From positions 1 to 47,883 of the forward strand of contig CANHPL010000015.1 of the NCBI GenBank assembly GCA_947462685.1: DNA of 47,883 nt, read 5' to 3'. The position numbers were made by a program, and so were the translations under genes. The stretch comes from Burkholderiaceae bacterium (lineage in GTDB: Bacteria; Pseudomonadota; Gammaproteobacteria; Burkholderiales; Burkholderiaceae). The notes under the pieces were generated by a model. It saw only the letters and a program-made list of their open reading frames with translations, was not told the origin of the DNA and searched no databases. The stretch's first letter is position 1, and the number at the start of each line of letters is the position of its first letter. Below, one piece after another: positions 44,087-47,883 of this stretch.

Positions 44087-45202
44087 ATGAGCACTTTCGA
44101 TACTCAAGATCAAGCCTTTATGCTCGAAGCTTTGCGGCTAGCAATGCTGGCAAGAGGTATCAGTGATCCGAATCCAAGAGTAGGTTGTGTCATCGTAAAA
44201 AATAATCACATCATTGGTCAAGGATTTACTCAATTAGCTGGCAGTCATCATGCGGAAATCATGGCGTTACAGGATGCTAGACAACGAGGTCATGATCTCC
44301 AAGGGGCAACAGTGTATGTCACCTTAGAGCCTTGTTGCCATTATGGCAAAACTCCGCCATGCAGCAAAGCTTTAATCGATGCCCAAATTACAAAGGTTGT
44401 CATTGCCGCACTAGACCCTAATCCTCTGGTCGGCGGTCAAGGTGTTGCACAGCTTCAAGCCCAAGGAATTGAAGTACATACCGGCCTCTTTGAATTACAA
44501 GCCATGAGGCAAAACTTGGGTTTTATGAAACGGATGAGAGACGGCTCTCCCTGGGTGCGCTTAAAAATGGCGTCTAGTATCGATGGCATTTCCGCTTTAC
44601 CAAATGGTCAAAGCCAGTGGATTACAGGTGAAGCGGCAAGGGCCGATGGACATCAATGGCGCGCTCAAGCCAATATCTTATTAACCGGCATTGGTACTGT
44701 TCTTGCCGATGATCCACAACTGAATGTTCGTGGAGTGCCCATCGTGAAGCAGCCCTTAAGGGCCATCATCGACTCCAAATTAGAAATACCACTTGATGCA
44801 CAAATTCTTCACAACGGAGCAGCCATCATTTACTGCGCATCCGTAGAATCTAATCTATCAAGTGAAAAAAAGGTGGCATTGACAGATTTGAATGTTCAAG
44901 TGATTGAAGTTCCTAATCCAAATGGTAAGGTTGACCTTCCTGCAGTGCTAAAACACTTGGCTGCCAACTTTGAGGCAAATGAGGTTCATGTTGAAGCGGG
45001 CTTCAAATTAAATGGTTCACTAATCCGGGAGGGTTGTGTGGATGAGCTTTTACTTTATTTATCTCCAAAGCTCCTGGGAACTGGATCAGGGTTGGCCAAT
45101 TTAAGCCCCCTAGAATCTTTACCTGATAAAAATGCCTGGGAATTCATCGATCAACAATGTGTTGGCGCCGATCTTCGCCTGCGACTTATGAAGTCGCAAT
45201 AG
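44087..45202 (+). CDS. ribD: Bifunctional riboflavin deaminase/reductase RibD
   Basis: RibD performs the deamination and side-chain reduction steps of riboflavin synthesis. The 371-residue protein has the cytidine-deaminase-like domain (about 1-150) with zinc ligands His55 (in HHAEIMAL), Cys83 and Cys92 (PCCHYGKTPPC), and the reductase domain (about 150-370) with RLKMASSIDGISALPNGQSQWITG. The frame is open upstream inside queC, but the ATG at 44087 gives the usual start. A perfect hairpin with an ATG loop lies at its very end, just before the stop. RibE starts 45 bases later. Confidence 0.95.
   Translation: MSTFDTQDQAFMLEALRLAMLARGISDPNPRVGCVIVKNNHIIGQGFTQLAGSHHAEIMALQDARQRGHDLQGATVYVTLEPCCHYGKTPPCSKALIDAQITKVVIAALDPNPLVGGQGVAQLQAQGIEVHTGLFELQAMRQNLGFMKRMRDGSPWVRLKMASSIDGISALPNGQSQWITGEAARADGHQWRAQANILLTGIGTVLADDPQLNVRGVPIVKQPLRAIIDSKLEIPLDAQILHNGAAIIYCASVESNLSSEKKVALTDLNVQVIEVPNPNGKVDLPAVLKHLAANFEANEVHVEAGFKLNGSLIREGCVDELLLYLSPKLLGTGSGLANLSPLESLPDKNAWEFIDQQCVGADLRLRLMKSQ
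45180..45198. repeat. Perfect short-loop hairpin at the ribD 3' end
   Basis: TGCGACTT and AAGTCGCA form a perfect 8-bp stem with an ATG loop, immediately before the ribD stop codon at 45200-45202. No T-run follows. It could slow ribosomes or protect mRNA ends between ribD and ribE. Confidence 0.55.
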
Positions 45203-45247
45203 CTCCCTCGATCTGCAAATCTAAGTCCCTTCGTGGATAATAGAGGG

Positions 45248-45913
45248 ATGTTTACAGGAATTATCGCCTCGATTGGCAAAATTACTCATGTTCATCCTTT
45301 TGGGGATGGATTTCGCTTAAATATAGATGCCGGAAAACTCGATTTATCCGATGTGATTCTGGGAGATAGTATTGCCATTCAGGGGGCATGTATGACGGTA
45401 GTAGAACTTACCCCCTCATCGAACTCTTTTGCGATTGATATTTCTGCAGAATCTATCTCCAAAACCTCTGGCCTATCCGTTCCTGGTCCTGTCAATTTAG
45501 AAAAGGCCCTGCGGTTTAACGATCGCCTAGGTGGACATTTAGTGAGTGGGCATGTGGATGGCATCGCTTCAGTCGCTGCATTTTATGTCGTTCAAAGTGA
45601 TTCAGATGCTGCGCAGAATACAAGTTCTTGGCACTTAGCCATTGATACGCCATTCTCGCTAGCTAAATACCTTGCTTACAAGGGTTCTGTGGTCATCAAT
45701 GGTACTTCTTTAACGGTCAACCAAGTAGAAGACATGAACCACGCTGGTCAGCAATTTTGCCGTATTCATATCAATTTGATTCCACATACTCTAGAAAACA
45801 CGACCTTACAATTTTTAAAGGTCGGTGATCAAATCAATATCGAAGTGGATTTAATCGCACGCTATCTTGAAAGAATGTTAACCGTAGATCCCAGCATAAG
45901 CCAAAAACAATGA
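45248..45913 (+). CDS. ribE: Riboflavin synthase (alpha chain)
   Basis: This enzyme makes riboflavin from two molecules of 6,7-dimethyl-8-ribityllumazine. The 221-residue protein starts MFTGIIASIGKITHV, the family signature, and contains two lumazine-binding repeats (about 1-100 and 101-205), with HLVSGHVDGIASV opening the second. I used the ATG at 45248 because the frame's earlier TTG codon adds five residues before this signature. It overlaps ribBA by 4 bases. Confidence 0.96.
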   Translation: MFTGIIASIGKITHVHPFGDGFRLNIDAGKLDLSDVILGDSIAIQGACMTVVELTPSSNSFAIDISAESISKTSGLSVPGPVNLEKALRFNDRLGGHLVSGHVDGIASVAAFYVVQSDSDAAQNTSSWHLAIDTPFSLAKYLAYKGSVVINGTSLTVNQVEDMNHAGQQFCRIHINLIPHTLENTTLQFLKVGDQINIEVDLIARYLERMLTVDPSISQKQ

Positions 45914-47040
45914 CGAACGAACTATCTCAATATTTAAGCTCTACCACTGATATCATTGCCGATATGCGCGCCGGTAAGATGGTGATTTTAGTCGATGAAG
46001 AAGACCGTGAAAACGAGGGTGATTTAGTAATTGCCGCTGAACATGTGACTGCTGAGGCCATTAATTTTATGGCGCGTTTTGGTCGAGGCTTAATTTGCTT
46101 AACTCTAACCAGAGAACATTGTGAGCAACTGAAGTTACCACTCATGGTTCGGGATAATGGCGCTTCTATGGGGACTAATTTTACAGTCTCAATTGAAGCT
46201 GCCCAAGGGGTTACGACGGGAATTTCTGCTGCTGATCGCGCTCACACCATTTTGACTGCGGTGGCAAAAGAAGCAGGTCCACAAAGTATTGTGCAACCCG
46301 GGCATATTTTTCCACTCATGGCGCAACCTGGTGGGGTTTTAGTTCGTTCTGGTCATACCGAGGCAGGATGTGACTTCGCAGCTTTAGCAGGGTGCACACC
46401 AGCTTCTGTGATTTGTGAAATCATGAATGATGACGGGACAATGGCCCGTCTGCCCGATTTAATTGAATTTGCTAAAGAGCACCAAATGAAGATTGGTACG
46501 ATTGTAGATTTGATTAAATACCGTAGTCAAAACGAAAGTATGGTCAAAGCAATTGGCAAAAAAACCTTTAAAACTGCTTGGGGTGAATTTTTAGGGACAC
46601 TTTATCAAGATGTCCCTAACCAACATCTGCATTTAGCTCTTTCAGTGGGTACACCTAGCCCAGACGTAGTTTCTTTGGTACGTGTGCATGAACCCACGAT
46701 TATTTTGGACTTTTTAGATCAAGGGGCACATTTCCATTCATGGCCTTTAGATAAAGCTTTAGAAAAAATTGCAAATTCGCCCTGTGGCGTCGCTGTTTTA
46801 TTAAATGTTGACTCCGACAAATCCCAATCGCATCATTGGTTTAAAGAATTCGAGTCAAAAACTGCTGCAACGTTGAACTCTCCCGCAATCCGTAAACATG
46901 ATTTTAGAACTTACGGTATAGGCGCACAAATATTAAAAGATCAAGGTGTTGGCAAAATGCAGCTCATGAATAAGCCCGGCCCACTGTCTGGAATGGCAGC
47001 TTATCAACTAGAAGTTGTTGGATATGTAGAAGTTCAGTAA
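45910..47040 (+). CDS. ribBA: 3,4-dihydroxy-2-butanone 4-phosphate synthase fused to a degenerate GTP cyclohydrolase II domain
   Basis: The 376-residue protein has an intact N-terminal RibB domain (about 1-210) with [20 protein letters not shown] and the substrate region [21 protein letters not shown]; it supplies the four-carbon unit for lumazine. The C-terminal half (about 215-376) aligns with RibA but has only one Cys (SPCGVAV) and lacks the zinc-binding Cys cluster and the usual catalytic motif. It should therefore not be an active GTP cyclohydrolase II. This is the RibBX type known from other proteobacteria; a separate ribA must exist elsewhere. A 9-bp hairpin lies in the domain junction. 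Confidence 0.93.
   Translation: MTNELSQYLSSTTDIIADMRAGKMVILVDEEDRENEGDLVIAAEHVTAEAINFMARFGRGLICLTLTREHCEQLKLPLMVRDNGASMGTNFTVSIEAAQGVTTGISAADRAHTILTAVAKEAGPQSIVQPGHIFPLMAQPGGVLVRSGHTEAGCDFAALAGCTPASVICEIMNDDGTMARLPDLIEFAKEHQMKIGTIVDLIKYRSQNESMVKAIGKKTFKTAWGEFLGTLYQDVPNQHLHLALSVGTPSPDVVSLVRVHEPTIILDFLDQGAHFHSWPLDKALEKIANSPCGVAVLLNVDSDKSQSHHWFKEFESKTAATLNSPAIRKHDFRTYGIGAQILKDQGVGKMQLMNKPGPLSGMAAYQLEVVGYVEVQ
46591..46619. repeat. Inverted repeat at the RibB-RibA domain junction
   Basis: TTAGGGACA and TGTCCCTAA form a perfect 9-bp stem with an 11-base loop, in the coding sequence just after the RibB domain. It could mark an mRNA structure at the inter-domain boundary. No terminator-like T-run follows. 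Confidence 0.5.
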
Positions 47041-47094
47041 TACTTGTTATATAGTCATACCTTATCGTCCACTTCACCTCAAGGAAAATTGATC

Positions 47095-47601
47095 ATGAAT
47101 GAAAATCAGCCCAATGAAGACATCGGACAAATCGACTTTTTAGAGCCTAATTTAGAAGGTGCGCAAATTAGTATTGCGATTGTGCAAGCAAGATTTAATG
47201 AAGAACATTGCCATGCACTTACGCAAAGTTGTATCCAAGAGCTCTTGCGTTTAGGTGTTTCTACCGATGATATTTTGCTAACTACCGTTCCAGGAGCATT
47301 AGAAATACCTCTTGCATTACAAAAATTAGCTGAATCTGGTGAATTTGATGCCTTAATTGCCTTAGGCGCTGTAGTGCGTGGTGAAACGTATCATTTTGAA
47401 CTTGTGTCCAACGAGTCTGGTGCTGGTATCACGCGTGTCAGTCTCGATCTCGGGATCCCGATTGCAAATGGGATTTTAACGGTTGATACAGATGAACAAG
47501 CACGCGCGAGAATTGAGCAAAAAGGTAAAGATTGTGCTTTGGCGGCTGTTGAAATGGCCAATTTTTGTATCACGATACAGGATGGGGAAGATGCCTCCTA
47601 G
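47095..47601 (+). CDS. ribH: 6,7-dimethyl-8-ribityllumazine synthase
   Basis: RibH condenses the pyrimidine and the four-carbon phosphate to the lumazine. The 168-residue protein has [13 protein letters not shown] for phosphate binding, [35 protein letters not shown] with the conserved His, and [16 protein letters not shown]. The ATG at 47095 follows AAGGAAAA, so I rejected an in-frame upstream ATG (47044) that would lengthen the N-terminus by 17 residues. It overlaps nusB by 11 bases. Confidence 0.95.
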   Translation: MNENQPNEDIGQIDFLEPNLEGAQISIAIVQARFNEEHCHALTQSCIQELLRLGVSTDDILLTTVPGALEIPLALQKLAESGEFDALIALGAVVRGETYHFELVSNESGAGITRVSLDLGIPIANGILTVDTDEQARARIEQKGKDCALAAVEMANFCITIQDGEDAS

Positions 47602-47883
47602 TCCCTATCTTACTGAGCAACATAAATTAGTTTCTTCTACCCAAGTAAAACGCTCACTCACTCCTCGAAGAAGAGCACGTGAGTATGCTCTTCAGGGTAT
47701 TTATCAGTGGCTGATGATTACCAAATCAGGTGGGCTTCCTGCATCCCATCATATTTCTAAGCAACTCAGCGAAGATCCCGCTTTTACAAAAGCACAATAT
47801 CAGTTATTTGAATCCGTTTTTGAAGGGGTTTGCCAACATGTTGACCAACTTCAGTCAGTGATTGTGGAATTTCTGGATAGGCC
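47591..47883 (+). CDS. nusB: Transcription antitermination protein NusB, partial
   Basis: The first 97 codons of NusB run to the right edge. NusB, with NusE, takes part in rRNA antitermination. The N-terminal extension (about 20 residues) is followed by [20 protein letters not shown], the usual opening helix, then further helices. It starts inside ribH, as in other ribH-nusB pairs. Confidence 0.93.
   Translation, partial: MPPSPYLTEQHKLVSSTQVKRSLTPRRRAREYALQGIYQWLMITKSGGLPASHHISKQLSEDPAFTKAQYQLFESVFEGVCQHVDQLQSVIVEFLDR

Noticed and set aside
44041..44100. FMN riboswitch before ribD
   Set aside because: queC ends one base before ribD, leaving no leader, and no RFN-like sequence is visible.

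Overview
The window looks like a low-GC betaproteobacterial chromosome, most like Polynucleobacter or a close Burkholderiaceae relative. The evidence is the gene orders glyA-nrdR, exbB-exbD-lpxK-Trm112-kdsB-adk, tolQRAB-pal-cpoB and ribD-ribE-ribBA-ribH-nusB, together with several periplasmic receptors of the Bug/TctC family. This placement rests on gene content and protein motifs; no database was searched.

Region 1 (1-3280, minus strand) is a tripartite multidrug efflux operon: an outer-membrane factor lipoprotein, a membrane-fusion adaptor, and the first 169 codons of an RND pump that runs off the left edge. Region 2 (3666-24615) is an accessory catabolic island. A minus-strand set (GST, a D-tartrate-dehydratase-like enolase-superfamily enzyme, a Tat-exported amidohydrolase, a CocE/NonD hydrolase) diverges from a plus-strand set (Bug receptor, SnoaL-like protein, second Bug receptor). 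Next comes a seven-gene minus-strand run: FAD monooxygenase, DapA-like lyase, third Bug receptor, GlcG-like protein, 4,5-dihydroxyphthalate-decarboxylase-like protein, TcuA and TcuB. A LysR regulator diverges from this run. Two MFS transporters, an amidase and a PaiB-like flavoprotein follow. The set suggests uptake of a carboxylated, possibly aromatic, substrate, then hydroxylation, decarboxylation, hydration or cleavage, and oxidation. No ring-cleavage dioxygenase and no TctA/TctB membrane partner is present, so the substrate remains open.

Region 3 (24674-35303) is mainly housekeeping: corA, a high-potential iron-sulfur protein with a likely Fur site upstream, folE, plsY, xerD, an AEC carrier, yajQ, murB, sodB, xseA, an exbB/exbD pair and lpxK. 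Region 4 (35318-47883) holds a small Trm112 protein, kdsB, adk, nrdR, glyA, the complete Tol-Pal envelope system with cpoB, queC, and the riboflavin genes ribD, ribE, ribBA and ribH, ending in a partial nusB.

The observations most worth follow-up are the LysR-linked catabolic operon with three orphan Bug receptors, a RibBA whose GTP cyclohydrolase II half lacks the zinc cysteines, a hairpin that buries the corA ribosome-binding site, a sodB terminator inside the murB coding region, a paired DnaA-box element beside exbB, and several perfect short-loop hairpins inside coding regions. I saw no tRNA, rRNA, CRISPR array, insertion sequence or prophage.
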